The position numbers were made by a program, and so were the translations under genes. Shown in pieces: positions 9,105 through 18,471 of a stretch of DNA of 64,000 nt. The notes under the pieces were generated by a model. The model searched no databases. It was given only the letters and a program-made list of their open reading frames with translations, and was not told where the DNA came from. Positions within the stretch are counted from its first letter, which is position 1; every line of letters begins with the position of its first letter. This DNA comes from an uncultured Bacteroidota bacterium (GTDB lineage Bacteria; Bacteroidota; Bacteroidia; B-17B0; Aurantibacillaceae). The stretch lies in NCBI GenBank assembly GCA_903834765.1, contig CAILKE010000025.1, forward strand, positions 62,001 through 126,000. The letters are read 5' to 3'.

Positions 9105-10247
9105 ATGCGAATTGCCTTAATAACCGATGGAATTTCACCTTACGTGATCGGAGGCATGCAAAAACATTCTTTTTACTTAGCTAAGTATTTTGCTAAACAT
9201 CAGATTCAGGTTGATTTAATTCATTACAATCATTCTGATTTCGATATCAAGCACTTAGAATTTTTTACTAATGAAGAGCAATCGTATATCAACTCCATTG
9301 TTATTCAATTTCCAACATCGGTTAAATTTCCTGGGCATTACATATACAATTCTTACAGATACTCTTGCTTGGCTTTTAAAATCATTAAATCGCAGCTATC
9401 GAGTTATGACTTCATTTATACTAAGGGCTTTAGTGGTTGGAAATTAATTTCCGAAAAACATAAAGGAACTATTAGCTGTTGCCCGGTTGGTGTTAATTTC
9501 CATGGCTACGAAATGTTTCAAATAGCGCCTGAAGTAAAAGCTAAATTGCAACAGTTGTTATTAAAATCATTTGTCAAGAAAATATCGCAACAAGCCGACG
9601 TTGTTTTTTCGTATGGAGGAAAAATCACTTCCATTATTCAAGCTATAGGAGTCAAACCAAAACAAATCATCGAAATACCATCAGGAGTAGAAGTTGATTT
9701 CATTAGTCCTACCATTGCCTCTCATAAAGAGCACTTTACCAAATTTGTTTTTTTGGGAAGAGCCGAAAGACGCAAAGGCATCGTTGAATTAAACAACGCC
9801 TTACAACAACTCATTTCTCAAAAACAAACCTTTCAATTTGATTTCATTGGGCCAATTCCGGAAGAACTTAAACTCAAACATCCTTCTATCATTTATCATG
9901 GTGAATTAAGAGACACCAAACACATCAAGCAGATCTTACAACAAGCTGATGTGTTAGTATGTCCTAGTTGGAGCGAAGGTTTCCCTAATGTTATTTTAGA
10001 AGCGATGGCTAGCGGATTAGCTATTATCGCTACAAACGTTGGAGCTATATCCTCTATGGTGAGTAATAAAAATGGTTGGCTGATAGAGCCTTTAAATCAA
10101 GAACAATTAAATATTGCAATAAGCGAAGCATTGACCTGCTCAACCTTGGCTTCAAAAAAACAAAGCTCCCTAGAGTTAGTTAAGACTCAATTTAATTGGG
10201 ATATTATTTCTTTAAAAACGATTGAAGCTATTAGTAAGATTAAATAG
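9105..10247 (+). CDS. Family 4 glycosyltransferase
   Basis: The 380 residues form a GT-B enzyme. The N-terminal domain starts ALITDGISPYVIGGMQKHSF with the Gly-rich acceptor loop. The C-terminal domain has the GT4 donor site: FVFLGRAERRKGI at about 207-219 and the EGFPNVILEAMASG stretch near 292-305 that carries the E-x7-E motif. Such enzymes retain anomeric configuration and transfer sugars from nucleotide donors to glycans or lipids. Substrates are not predictable. It follows the DUF4270 gene by 14 nt. Confidence 0.87.
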   Translation: MRIALITDGISPYVIGGMQKHSFYLAKYFAKHQIQVDLIHYNHSDFDIKHLEFFTNEEQSYINSIVIQFPTSVKFPGHYIYNSYRYSCLAFKIIKSQLSSYDFIYTKGFSGWKLISEKHKGTISCCPVGVNFHGYEMFQIAPEVKAKLQQLLLKSFVKKISQQADVVFSYGGKITSIIQAIGVKPKQIIEIPSGVEVDFISPTIASHKEHFTKFVFLGRAERRKGIVELNNALQQLISQKQTFQFDFIGPIPEELKLKHPSIIYHGELRDTKHIKQILQQADVLVCPSWSEGFPNVILEAMASGLAIIATNVGAISSMVSNKNGWLIEPLNQEQLNIAISEALTCSTLASKKQSSLELVKTQFNWDIISLKTIEAISKIK

Positions 10248-10293
10248 TCTCCAACTCTTATAAAAGTTATACTAAATACATTTATTAAATAGT

Positions 10294-10475
10294 CCAATGT
10301 CAGTTCGAGCGAAGTCGAGAACCAATTAGTACATCTCGACTTCGCTCGATAGCTATCGGGACGATGTGACAGATTACCGTCACCCTGAACTCGATTCAGG
10401 GTCTCAGTACTAAAAATGTTTTGGGGGCTGAGATGCTGAAACAAGTTCAGCATGACTTCGACAATTTAACTCTTC
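10294..10475. repeat. Cluster of palindromic intergenic repeats
   Basis: This gene-free stretch holds three inverted repeats: CGAGCGAAGTCGAGA at 10306-10320 against its complement at 10334-10348, CCCTGAA and TTCAGGG around CTCGA at 10383-10401, and GCTGAA and TTCAGC around ACAAG at 10435-10451. The first unit recurs at 25331-25402. The layout is that of a REP/BIME-like extragenic element. It could fold in the 3' end of the GT4 transcript. Confidence 0.7.
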
Positions 10476-10506
10476 GCTTGACAGCAAATAAAAAAATAGT
10501 TTATTC

Positions 10507-11001
10507 CTACTTCACCGTCACTGCGTCATAAAAACAAGCAGCTCCTTGTTTCACTAATTCCGAGTCTGCTTTAGGAATTACAAATTCCGAATTTTCGCAA
10601 AACACAATCGACGTTAAGCCATTATCCATCATCGTTTTCAGGTAATTTGAATTTATCTCCAATAAAAAATAGGCCGATGTTTTATCTATCGGCTGTAAGG
10701 TAATTGATTTAGTGTAATATTGTTTTTTAGTTGAATAAAGCATGAGCGAACACGTTCTTCCATAACCCAAATCATTTTTAATAATTAATTTCAAATACGT
10801 TGTTTTGTTGTGTTTAATAAACTGGACCTGATAATTATTTTTGATGACTATAGAAATTAATTCAACCAACTCTTTTTTATTAGAAAGTTGCAAAGCACAA
10901 GAGTCTGATTTTAAGGTCATAGTGCATTTTACTTGGCTGCTCATATTAAATCCTAAAAGCAAACATCCAAAAGTCAGCACAAACTTCATATACTTTTTCA
11001 T
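10507..11001 (-). CDS. Secreted hypothetical protein
   Basis: The protein is not recognised. From the ATG at 11001 it has 164 residues, starting MKKYMKF with a clean signal peptide up to about NMSSQ. An upstream in-frame ATG at 11028 would place nine extra residues before the signal and is less likely. The mature part is about 140 residues, beta-strand-like, with several cysteines (among them one in VKCTM, one in SDSCAL and one in YGRTCS). It stands alone, convergent with the GT4 gene across the repeat cluster. Periplasmic or outer-surface location is inferred. Confidence 0.6.
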   Translation of the reverse strand: MKKYMKFVLTFGCLLLGFNMSSQVKCTMTLKSDSCALQLSNKKELVELISIVIKNNYQVQFIKHNKTTYLKLIIKNDLGYGRTCSLMLYSTKKQYYTKSITLQPIDKTSAYFLLEINSNYLKTMMDNGLTSIVFCENSEFVIPKADSELVKQGAACFYDAVTVK

Positions 11002-11110
11002 AGAGTTAATAACAGTTAAATATATCAATTTTCTATATAATACTGATAGTCCATCTTTTAATTATGAAACAACATAATCCCTAACCCACTCATAATCAAC
11101 ACTAAATTAA

Positions 11111-11142
11111 TTTGCTTTATAAAAGGTATAAAGTTATATTTG
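11111..11142 (+). promoter_or_regulatory. Promoter of secDF, which fixes the gene start
   Basis: TTTG at 11111-11114, a 20-bp spacer and TATATTTG at 11135-11142 form a full consensus promoter. It overlaps an in-frame TTG at 11112, excluding that upstream start and supporting the ATG at 11175, with a leader of about 25 nt. Confidence 0.75.
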
Positions 11143-11174
11143 CAACCTTAATTTTTAGATATAATACCAATTTT

Positions 11175-14100
11175 ATGCAAAACAAAGGTGCCATCAAAAT
11201 TTTCGCTATTCTTTTAGCTTTAGCGTGTATTTTTTATTTATCATTCACTTGGATAACCCATAGTGTAGAAACAGACGCTAAAGACTACGCTGCTGGCGTT
11301 ACTGGTTCTGCTGGAGTTCAATCTGCCGCTACAAAATATGCTGGTGGAGATGCTACTAAACAAGCATCTTATATCGATTCAATTAGCTTGAAATTAGTTG
11401 ATAGATATTTAGATTCATTAAAAAAACAACCAGTTTACGATTTATTGATTGCAAGCTATACCTATGAAGAGTGTAAAAAACGCGAAATCAACTTAGGGTT
11501 GGATTTACGTGGTGGTATGAATGTTACCTTAGAAATTTCGGTAGCGGACATCGTTAAGAATTTATCAAACAACAATAGCGATGCAGCATTCAATGCATCA
11601 ATTATTGAAGCTCAAAAAAATATGGGTGTTGGTAATAACGATGACTTCTTAACCTTATTTGAAAAAACTTATCGTAAAAATGCACCTCAAGGTAAATTAG
11701 CACAATTATTTCAAACGATAGAGTTAAAAAATGCTGTTAACTTTAACGCTACTAACGAAGAAGTTATTGCTTTTATTAAAACCAAAGTTTCTGAGTCTAT
11801 TTCTAATTCCGAAAAAACTTTCCGTTCTCGTATTGACCGTTTTGGTGTGGCGCAACCTAATATTCAAAAATTAGGAAACACAGGTCGTATCTTAGTTGAA
11901 TTACCTGGTGTAAAAGATAAAGCCCGTGTTCGTGAATTATTACAAGGTACTGCTAACTTAGAGTTTTGGGAAACTTACGAAAACCAAGAAGTTGCTCCTT
12001 TCTTCGAAAAAGCAAATAACAAAATCAAATCTATTTTATATCCTGATTTTGAAACATCTAAAGATACAGCAGCTATAGCTGGTGATTCTTCTAAAGTAAA
12101 AGAAGCTACTGCTAATGGAGATTCTTCAAAAGTAAAAGACTCTATTGCTAAATTAGCAAACCTTTCCGCTAAACCAGCTTCAGCTAAACAAGATACGGCT
12201 TATGAAAACTTCATGAAACGTTTCCCTCTTTACTCCTTATATTCTCCATTAAAAGCAGCAGTATACCAAGATCAACAATCTAAAGGATATGCTTATATCC
12301 CAGGACCAACTGTTGGTTATGCGCTTAAACAAGATACTGCTAAAATTAACGAGTACTTACGTATGGATAAGGTTAAAGCGATCTTCCCATCTAAATTGAA
12401 ATTTATGTGGGGTGCTAAACCAGAATTACGTGGCGAAGCTCCAAACCAAGTGGAGACATTTGACTTATATGCGATCAGAATTACTGACCGTAGCGGTAAA
12501 GCAGCTATGTCTGGTGATATTATTTCTGATGCTCGTCCTGATTTTGATGCGCAAAGCGGTGGTCACCCATACATTAGTATGACCATGAAAGGTGAAGCTG
12601 CTGCTAACTGGGCTAAATTAACTAAAGCTAATTCACCTCAAGGTGATAAAAAAGGTCGTTCAATTGCTGTTGTAATGGATAACATGGTTTATTCAGCTCC
12701 AACAGTTAATGGAGAAATTAAAGGCGGTCAATCTCAAATCACTGGTAACTTTACTGTTGAAGAAGCTGGAACATTAGCAGCTGTGCTTAGTGCAGGTAAA
12801 TTACCAGCTCCAGCTCGTATCGTTGAAGAAAGTGTTGTTGGTCCTACCTTGGGTCAAGAAGCTATTGATTCAGGCTTAACCTCTTTTGGAATTGCGTTAT
12901 TAGTGATTTTAGTATTCATGTTCATGTACTACAATAAGGCAGGTATGGTTGCCAATATTGCTTTATTATTTAATATGTTCTTTATTATGGGTGTACTTAC
13001 ATCTATGAACGCGGTGTTAACTTTACCTGGTATTGCCGGTATCGTATTAACCATTGGTTTAGCGGTGGATGCCAACATCCTAATCTTTGAGCGTGTGCGT
13101 GAAGAACTCGCATTAGGTAAAAATACACAGTTAGCTATTAAAGAAGGTTTTAAACACGCAATGAGTTCTATTATTGACTCTAACGTAACTTTAGCAATCT
13201 TAGCTATTATCTTAATGGTGTTTGGTTCAGGACCGGTGCAAGGTTTTGCAACTACATTATTAATCGGTATTGGAGCTTCTTTATTCTCAGCTATATTAAT
13301 TACACGTGTTATTTTCGAATGGATGTTAGAGCGCAAAATGCCTGTACCATTTGATAACACATATACTCGTAGTGCTTTCAAAAACATCACCTTTGATTTT
13401 GTTGGTCGTCGTAAAGTATACTATGCTATATCTGCTGTTATCATTGCATTAGGTGTAGTATTCTATTTCAAAAACGGTGGCTTCAAATTAGGTGTTGACT
13501 TCAAAGGAGGTCGTACATACCAAGTTCAGTTTGATAAAGATATGAACACAGAAGACGTGAAAAAAGCCTTAGGTAATGTATTTAAAGACGCCAGTTTAGA
13601 AGTTAAGACTGTTGGTAGTGCTAACAAATTAAAAATCACAACTTCTTTCCGTGTAACTGATAACTCTGCAACAGTTGATACTGAAGTAGAAAAATCATTA
13701 GAAGACGGATTAAACACCTTGCCTGCTAAACACGAAATTGTAAGTCAGCAAAAAGTAGGACCAACCATTGCAACCGATATTTTATACGGCGCATATGGTG
13801 CCATCTTATTCTCTTGTTTAATTATGTTCGTTTACATTGTTGTACGTTTCAAAAAATGGCAATATGGTTTAGGTGCAGTTGTGGCTTTATTCCATGACGT
13901 GTTAGTGGTATTATCCTTCTACACAATTTTAGATGGCGTATTTGCTGGATTAAACTTAGAGATTGGGCAAGACTTTATCGCGGCTATCTTAACAGTTATG
14001 GGATATACCATGACTGAAACAGTTGTTGTATTTGACCGTATCCGTGAGCGTTTAGCTGACAGTGGTAAAGAAGATGCAGGTGGACAAGAACGTATAACCT

Positions 14101-14309
14101 TAATTAACTATGCATTAAATAGCACATTAAGTCGTACTATCTTAACATCGTTAACTGTATTCTTCGTATTATTAGTAATCTTCATCTTTGGAGGAGAAAG
14201 CATAAGAGGATTTATCTTCGCCTTATTAATAGGACGTATCATTGGTACTTACTCTTCATTATGTATCTCTACTCCTATCGTTGTAGATTTCGATAAGAAA
14301 CATAAATAA
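11175..14309 (+). CDS. secDF: Protein translocase subunit SecDF (fused SecD-SecF)
   Basis: The 1044-residue fusion of SecD and SecF is the usual Bacteroidota arrangement. It uses the proton-motive force to assist SecYEG export from the periplasmic side. The N-terminal helix (KIFAILLALACIFYLSF) is followed by the periplasmic P1 region with NLGLDLRGGMNVTLEIS, a long Ala/Lys/Asp insert, and the SecD membrane domain with GLAVDANILIFERVREE. The SecF half starts near KLGVDFKGGRTYQVQF and has a second six-helix domain with MTETVVVFDRIRER. The start is set by the promoter inside the longer frame. A strong terminator follows. Confidence 0.96.
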   Translation: MQNKGAIKIFAILLALACIFYLSFTWITHSVETDAKDYAAGVTGSAGVQSAATKYAGGDATKQASYIDSISLKLVDRYLDSLKKQPVYDLLIASYTYEECKKREINLGLDLRGGMNVTLEISVADIVKNLSNNNSDAAFNASIIEAQKNMGVGNNDDFLTLFEKTYRKNAPQGKLAQLFQTIELKNAVNFNATNEEVIAFIKTKVSESISNSEKTFRSRIDRFGVAQPNIQKLGNTGRILVELPGVKDKARVRELLQGTANLEFWETYENQEVAPFFEKANNKIKSILYPDFETSKDTAAIAGDSSKVKEATANGDSSKVKDSIAKLANLSAKPASAKQDTAYENFMKRFPLYSLYSPLKAAVYQDQQSKGYAYIPGPTVGYALKQDTAKINEYLRMDKVKAIFPSKLKFMWGAKPELRGEAPNQVETFDLYAIRITDRSGKAAMSGDIISDARPDFDAQSGGHPYISMTMKGEAAANWAKLTKANSPQGDKKGRSIAVVMDNMVYSAPTVNGEIKGGQSQITGNFTVEEAGTLAAVLSAGKLPAPARIVEESVVGPTLGQEAIDSGLTSFGIALLVILVFMFMYYNKAGMVANIALLFNMFFIMGVLTSMNAVLTLPGIAGIVLTIGLAVDANILIFERVREELALGKNTQLAIKEGFKHAMSSIIDSNVTLAILAIILMVFGSGPVQGFATTLLIGIGASLFSAILITRVIFEWMLERKMPVPFDNTYTRSAFKNITFDFVGRRKVYYAISAVIIALGVVFYFKNGGFKLGVDFKGGRTYQVQFDKDMNTEDVKKALGNVFKDASLEVKTVGSANKLKITTSFRVTDNSATVDTEVEKSLEDGLNTLPAKHEIVSQQKVGPTIATDILYGAYGAILFSCLIMFVYIVVRFKKWQYGLGAVVALFHDVLVVLSFYTILDGVFAGLNLEIGQDFIAAILTVMGYTMTETVVVFDRIRERLADSGKEDAGGQERITLINYALNSTLSRTILTSLTVFFVLLVIFIFGGESIRGFIFALLIGRIIGTYSSLCISTPIVVDFDKKHK

Positions 14310-14326
14310 GCCTTGAGCTTTTAATT

Positions 14327-14365
14327 AAAAAATAGGCTGTCTCAAATTGAGACAGCCTATTTTTT
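14327..14365 (+). terminator. Terminator of secDF
   Basis: A perfect 17-bp stem with core AATAGGCTGTCTC, a 5-nt loop and a run of seven T. The core AGGCTGTCT is shared with the terminator at 25293-25325. Confidence 0.9.
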
Positions 14366-14407
14366 TAGTTGGGTATCTATGTCCTAAAGTCGTTTAAGCA
14401 ATTCGAT

Positions 14408-14476
14408 GAATAAAAAAGATGATATTGCGCAGGCAAAAATCTGGCTGGAGTTAATTGAAGGAGTCTTTAAATAAAG
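14408..14476 (+). CDS. Possible 22-residue ORF between secDF and dus
   Basis: ATG at 14408 opens MNKKDDIAQAKIWLELIEGV and ends at TAA 14474-14476. The peptide is amphipathic and helix-like. No promoter or strong ribosome site was seen, and the frame may be chance or a relic. Confidence 0.2.
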
Positions 14477-14510
14477 TCTAGAGGCATTAGCAGGGAGATT
14501 TAATATTTAA

Positions 14511-14518
14511 TACCTTTG
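14511..14518 (+). promoter_or_regulatory. -7 element for the tRNA-dihydrouridine synthase gene
   Basis: TACCTTTG, followed by CA, is a textbook TAnnTTTG element. It ends 10 nt before the ATG at 14529, so the leader would be only a few nucleotides long. Confidence 0.6.
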
Positions 14519-14528
14519 CACCCTTGTT

Positions 14529-15515
14529 ATGGTAAAAATTGCAGACATAGAATTAGGAGATTTTCCTTTATTATTAGCTCCCATGGAAGATGTGAGTGAT
14601 CCTCCTTTCAGATACGTCTGTAAACAATATGGCGCCGATTTAATGTATACCGAATTTATTAGTAGCGAAGGACTTATCCGTGACGCCATCAAAAGCCGCA
14701 AAAAACTTGACATCTTTGATTACGAAAAACCAATTGGTATCCAAATATTTGGTGGCGATGAAGAAGCTATGGCTATGTCGGCAAAAATAGTTGACGCTAC
14801 TCAACCCGATATATTAGACATTAACTTTGGTTGCCCTGTAAAAAAAGTTGTTTGTAAAGGTGCCGGAGCTGGTGTTTTAAAAGATGTAGACTTAATGGTG
14901 CGCTTAACCAAAGCTGTTGTAAAATCAACTAACCTACCCGTTACCGTTAAAACACGCCTTGGTTGGGACGATAGCATGATTAATATTATGGAGGTGGCTG
15001 AGCGCTTGCAGGATGTTGGTATTAAAGCCCTTACTGTTCACGGTCGAACACGTGCTCAAATGTATAAAGGGTCTGCTAATTGGGAACCAATAGCTGCCGT
15101 AAAAAACAATCCACGCATGCACATTCCCATTTTTGGCAATGGCGATATTACAACTCCCGAAAAAGCATTAGAGTATAAAGACAAATATGGTTTAGATGGT
15201 ATGATGATTGGTCGTGCCAGTATTGGCTATCCTTGGATATTTAACGAGATCAAACATTATTTTAAAACAGGCGAACATTTAACAAAACCAACCATAGAAA
15301 ATCGTGTTGAAGTAGCCTTAGCTCATTTTGATAAATCGATCGAATGGAAAGGACCTAAATTAGGTGTTTTAGAGATGCGACCGCATTATACCAATTACTT
15401 TAAAGGGATTGAGCATTTTAAAGACACTCGCATGAAATTAGTAACGACAGATAACATCGAAGAGATCAGAGAGTTGCTACTTTCTATTCCGGAGAGGTAT
15501 AATCAAACAGTTTAA
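14529..15515 (+). CDS. dusB: tRNA-dihydrouridine synthase (DusB-like)
   Basis: The 328-residue FMN enzyme reduces specific uridines in tRNA. It has the Dus TIM-barrel hallmarks: LAPMEDVSD at 16-24, the TEFISSEGLI segment at 41-50, catalytic Cys102 in NFGCPVKK, GAGAGVLKD, HGRTRAQMYKG and GNGDITTPEKA near the FMN phosphate site. The family is clear, but assignment to the DusB subgroup rests on overall pattern. The last bases overlap by 4 nt with the end of the convergent FAD dehydrogenase gene, so there is no room for a terminator between them. Confidence 0.9.
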   Translation: MVKIADIELGDFPLLLAPMEDVSDPPFRYVCKQYGADLMYTEFISSEGLIRDAIKSRKKLDIFDYEKPIGIQIFGGDEEAMAMSAKIVDATQPDILDINFGCPVKKVVCKGAGAGVLKDVDLMVRLTKAVVKSTNLPVTVKTRLGWDDSMINIMEVAERLQDVGIKALTVHGRTRAQMYKGSANWEPIAAVKNNPRMHIPIFGNGDITTPEKALEYKDKYGLDGMMIGRASIGYPWIFNEIKHYFKTGEHLTKPTIENRVEVALAHFDKSIEWKGPKLGVLEMRPHYTNYFKGIEHFKDTRMKLVTTDNIEEIRELLLSIPERYNQTV

Positions 15516-18430
15516 ACCAAGGCTTCATATAAAATCTCCACCGGATGTTTTGCTTGCCTACCTGTGCCATCAGCTATTTGATGACGACAACTCGTGCCGG
15601 ATGCAGAAATAATGGTTGCCTGTTCTTCTTTCCTGATCGTTGGAAAAAGCACCAACTCCCCTATTTGCATAGAAATATCATAATGTTCTTTCTCGTAACC
15701 AAAAGATCCGGCCATACCACAACAACCACTCGGAATATTAAGCACGGTGTAGTTTTTAGGCAACATCAATATTTTCTTTAATGGCGTTAACGATGATAAA
15801 GACTTTTGAAAACAATGTCCATGCATTCGCACACGCTCCAACTTATCAGTAAACAGTGAGGCCTTGATTCTTCCTGCTTCTAACTCTTGAGCTAAAAATT
15901 CTTCGATCAAAAACGTTTTCTTAGTTAACTGTTGCGCAATCACTTTCAATTCTCCTCTGCATAGATCAGGATACTCATCTCTGAAACTTAAAATAGCCGA
16001 TGGTTCAATTCCTATTAATTGATGAGATGAAGTAGCAAAGTCTTTTAATAATGCAACGTTTGCTTCAGCCAATATTTGCGCCTGTTCTAACATGCCCTTC
16101 GATAAATACGTTCTACCACTTTCTTTTAATTCAGGCACTATGACTTTATATCCCAAACGGTTCAATAATAATACAGCCGTTTTACCAATCGCTACATCAT
16201 TGTAATTTAAAAACTCATCGTTATATAAATACACAGCTCCATTCTCATAAATACCTTCTTGCTTATGTTTCTTAAACCAACTCGAAAAAGTTTGATTGGC
16301 TAACTGTGGTAACTTTCGGTGTTTGGAGAAACCGCTCATTTGCTTGATCAATCCTCCGATAGGGCTTTTCATCACTCCATTATATAACCAAGGGGTATGG
16401 CTAAACAATTTATTTATTTTTGTGGTGTTACCAATAATTTTACTTCGTAAGGGAACGCCATTTACTTTATAATATTGATGAAGCGCTTCTGCTTTTAATT
16501 TCGCAACATCCACATTAGAGGGGCATTCCGACTTACAACCTTTGCAACTCAAACACAGATCCATAACCTCTAAAATTTGTTTATTGTCAAATGGATTTGC
16601 TTTTTGCGTATGCGTAATTGTTTCTCTCAATATATTAGCACGTGCACGTGTTGAATCTTTTTCATTACGTGTGGCCATATAACTCGGACACATCGTGCCT
16701 CCGCTAATTTCTGTCTTACGGCAATCACCAGAGCCATTGCACATTTCAGCTGCTCGCACAATTCCTTTATTGGAACTGAAGTCAAATAACGTTGATAATT
16801 CAGGAGTTAATTGCCCCGGTGTATATCTTAAAAAGGTATCCATCGGAGGCGTATTCACAATCTTACCCGGATTAAAAATATTCCATGGATCCCAAGTATG
16901 TTTTACGTCTTGAAACAATTTATAAATTTCATCGCCTAACATAAAAGGTATGAACTCCCCTCTTAATCGTCCATCGCCATGCTCACCACTCAACGAGCCT
17001 TTGTATTTTTTCACTAAGTGAGCAATGTCTGTTGCGATGGTTCTAAATAAAACGGTACCTTCTTTCGTTTTTAAATCAATGATCGGACGAAGGTGTAACT
17101 CGCCGGTAGCAGCATGCGCATAATGTACACAGTGTAAACCTCTTTGTTGCAATATTTTATTAAAGTCTTCAATGAAATCCGGAAGGTCATTTACATCAAC
17201 CGCTGTATCTTCAATCACAGCAACGGCTTTAGCATCTCCCGGGATGTTCGATAATAATCCCAATCCTGCTTTACGAAGGTTCCACACTTTACTTGTGTCT
17301 TCACCCAATACCACAGGATAATGAAACCCTAGATTTAATGTACGTAATTCTTCTTCTAATTTCTTAGCAGTTTCTAAAACTTCTTCTGCAGAATCTTTTA
17401 AAAACTCCACTACCAAAATAGCAGCAGGATCGCCTTGCACAAAAAATCTATTTTTACTTTGTTCAATATTTTCTTTGGTACATTCTAAAATATAATGATC
17501 AATTAACTCTACACTATCTGGTTTATATTTTAAAGCAATTAAATTTGCTTTCAATGATTCATTGATGCTATTGAAATGTATACAAACTAAACCAGCAAAC
17601 GGTTTTAAGGCAGGCACTAAGTTTAGTTTTATTTCCGTAGAAAAAAACAAGGTACCTTCAGAACCTGCAATGAGTTTGCAAAAATTAAATGTTTCTTTGC
17701 TATTTCCGAAAGGTTCAGTGTCAGCTAATAAATCCAAGGCATAACCTGTATTTCTACGAGGAATTGTTTTCTTAGGATAATGATCATCAAATAATTTTCT
17801 GTTCGCCGGATTTCCTAACACTATTTTTGCTTGCTGATAAATAGATTGTTCTAAAAAACCACTAACGTTTTTTCCAGCACATTTATCTTCAAATGCTTGT
17901 TCGGTTAAACTCCCAAACTCAACTTCATTACCATCAGCTAAAAAACCTTTAATAGAAATTAAGTGTTCTCGTGCCGAACCATACACCACTGATCGTGCGC
18001 CACAAGCGTTATTACCAACCATACCGCCAATCATACAACGGTTACTCGTAGATGTTTCTGGTCCGTAAAATAACCCAAACTGTTTTAAATGATGGTTTAA
18101 ATCATCGCGAATAACACCGGGTTCTACAATCACATAATGTGCTTCTTCATTAACCTCAACAATTTTAGTGAAGTTCTTCGAGATATCAACGATGATGCCG
18201 TTACCAACTACTTGCCCTGCTAAAGAAGTACCTGCTGCTCTTGGAATAATACTAATCTTTTGTTCTCTTGCAAAATTTATGATCTTACGAATATCTTCTT
18301 TCGTTTTTGGAATTGCTACCGCTAAAGGCATCTCACGATAAGCCGATGCATCCGTTGCATACAACGTTCTTAACGTTTGATCAGAATGCAGCGTTCCTTC
18401 TAATGAATTTTCTAATGGCGTAAGCATCAT
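15512..18430 (-). CDS. FAD-linked 2-hydroxyacid dehydrogenase fused to an Fe-S/CCG module
   Basis: This is a 972-residue multidomain protein. The N-terminus (about 1-540) has a PCMH-type FAD domain with IPRAAGTSLAGQVVGNGI and the matching GlcD/D-lactate dehydrogenase C-terminal domain with SLSGEHGDGRLRGEF. A ferredoxin region follows near 560-650 with CNGSGDCRK and CLSCKGCKSECP. The last third has CCG cysteine motifs (MHGHCFQK and IPSGCCGMAGSFG). The order matches E. coli YdiJ, a D-2-hydroxyglutarate dehydrogenase, but D-lactate or glycolate remain possible. The gene starts 41 nt after the SerB-SerA fusion. SerA enzymes can make 2-hydroxyglutarate as a by-product, which fits this placement. 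Confidence 0.85.
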   Translation of the reverse strand: MMLTPLENSLEGTLHSDQTLRTLYATDASAYREMPLAVAIPKTKEDIRKIINFAREQKISIIPRAAGTSLAGQVVGNGIIVDISKNFTKIVEVNEEAHYVIVEPGVIRDDLNHHLKQFGLFYGPETSTSNRCMIGGMVGNNACGARSVVYGSAREHLISIKGFLADGNEVEFGSLTEQAFEDKCAGKNVSGFLEQSIYQQAKIVLGNPANRKLFDDHYPKKTIPRRNTGYALDLLADTEPFGNSKETFNFCKLIAGSEGTLFFSTEIKLNLVPALKPFAGLVCIHFNSINESLKANLIALKYKPDSVELIDHYILECTKENIEQSKNRFFVQGDPAAILVVEFLKDSAEEVLETAKKLEEELRTLNLGFHYPVVLGEDTSKVWNLRKAGLGLLSNIPGDAKAVAVIEDTAVDVNDLPDFIEDFNKILQQRGLHCVHYAHAATGELHLRPIIDLKTKEGTVLFRTIATDIAHLVKKYKGSLSGEHGDGRLRGEFIPFMLGDEIYKLFQDVKHTWDPWNIFNPGKIVNTPPMDTFLRYTPGQLTPELSTLFDFSSNKGIVRAAEMCNGSGDCRKTEISGGTMCPSYMATRNEKDSTRARANILRETITHTQKANPFDNKQILEVMDLCLSCKGCKSECPSNVDVAKLKAEALHQYYKVNGVPLRSKIIGNTTKINKLFSHTPWLYNGVMKSPIGGLIKQMSGFSKHRKLPQLANQTFSSWFKKHKQEGIYENGAVYLYNDEFLNYNDVAIGKTAVLLLNRLGYKVIVPELKESGRTYLSKGMLEQAQILAEANVALLKDFATSSHQLIGIEPSAILSFRDEYPDLCRGELKVIAQQLTKKTFLIEEFLAQELEAGRIKASLFTDKLERVRMHGHCFQKSLSSLTPLKKILMLPKNYTVLNIPSGCCGMAGSFGYEKEHYDISMQIGELVLFPTIRKEEQATIISASGTSCRHQIADGTGRQAKHPVEILYEALV

Positions 18431-18471
18431 GTTACAAATTGATTATTGAGATTAAAAATATTTACCAAACA

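Noticed and set aside
10187-10453. 88-codon minus-strand frame
   Set aside because: It runs through the palindromic repeat cluster and the end of the GT4 gene; the composition is that of the repeat.
11112-11174. Longer SecDF start at a TTG
   Set aside because: The promoter -33 and -7 elements lie inside this stretch, so it is not translated.
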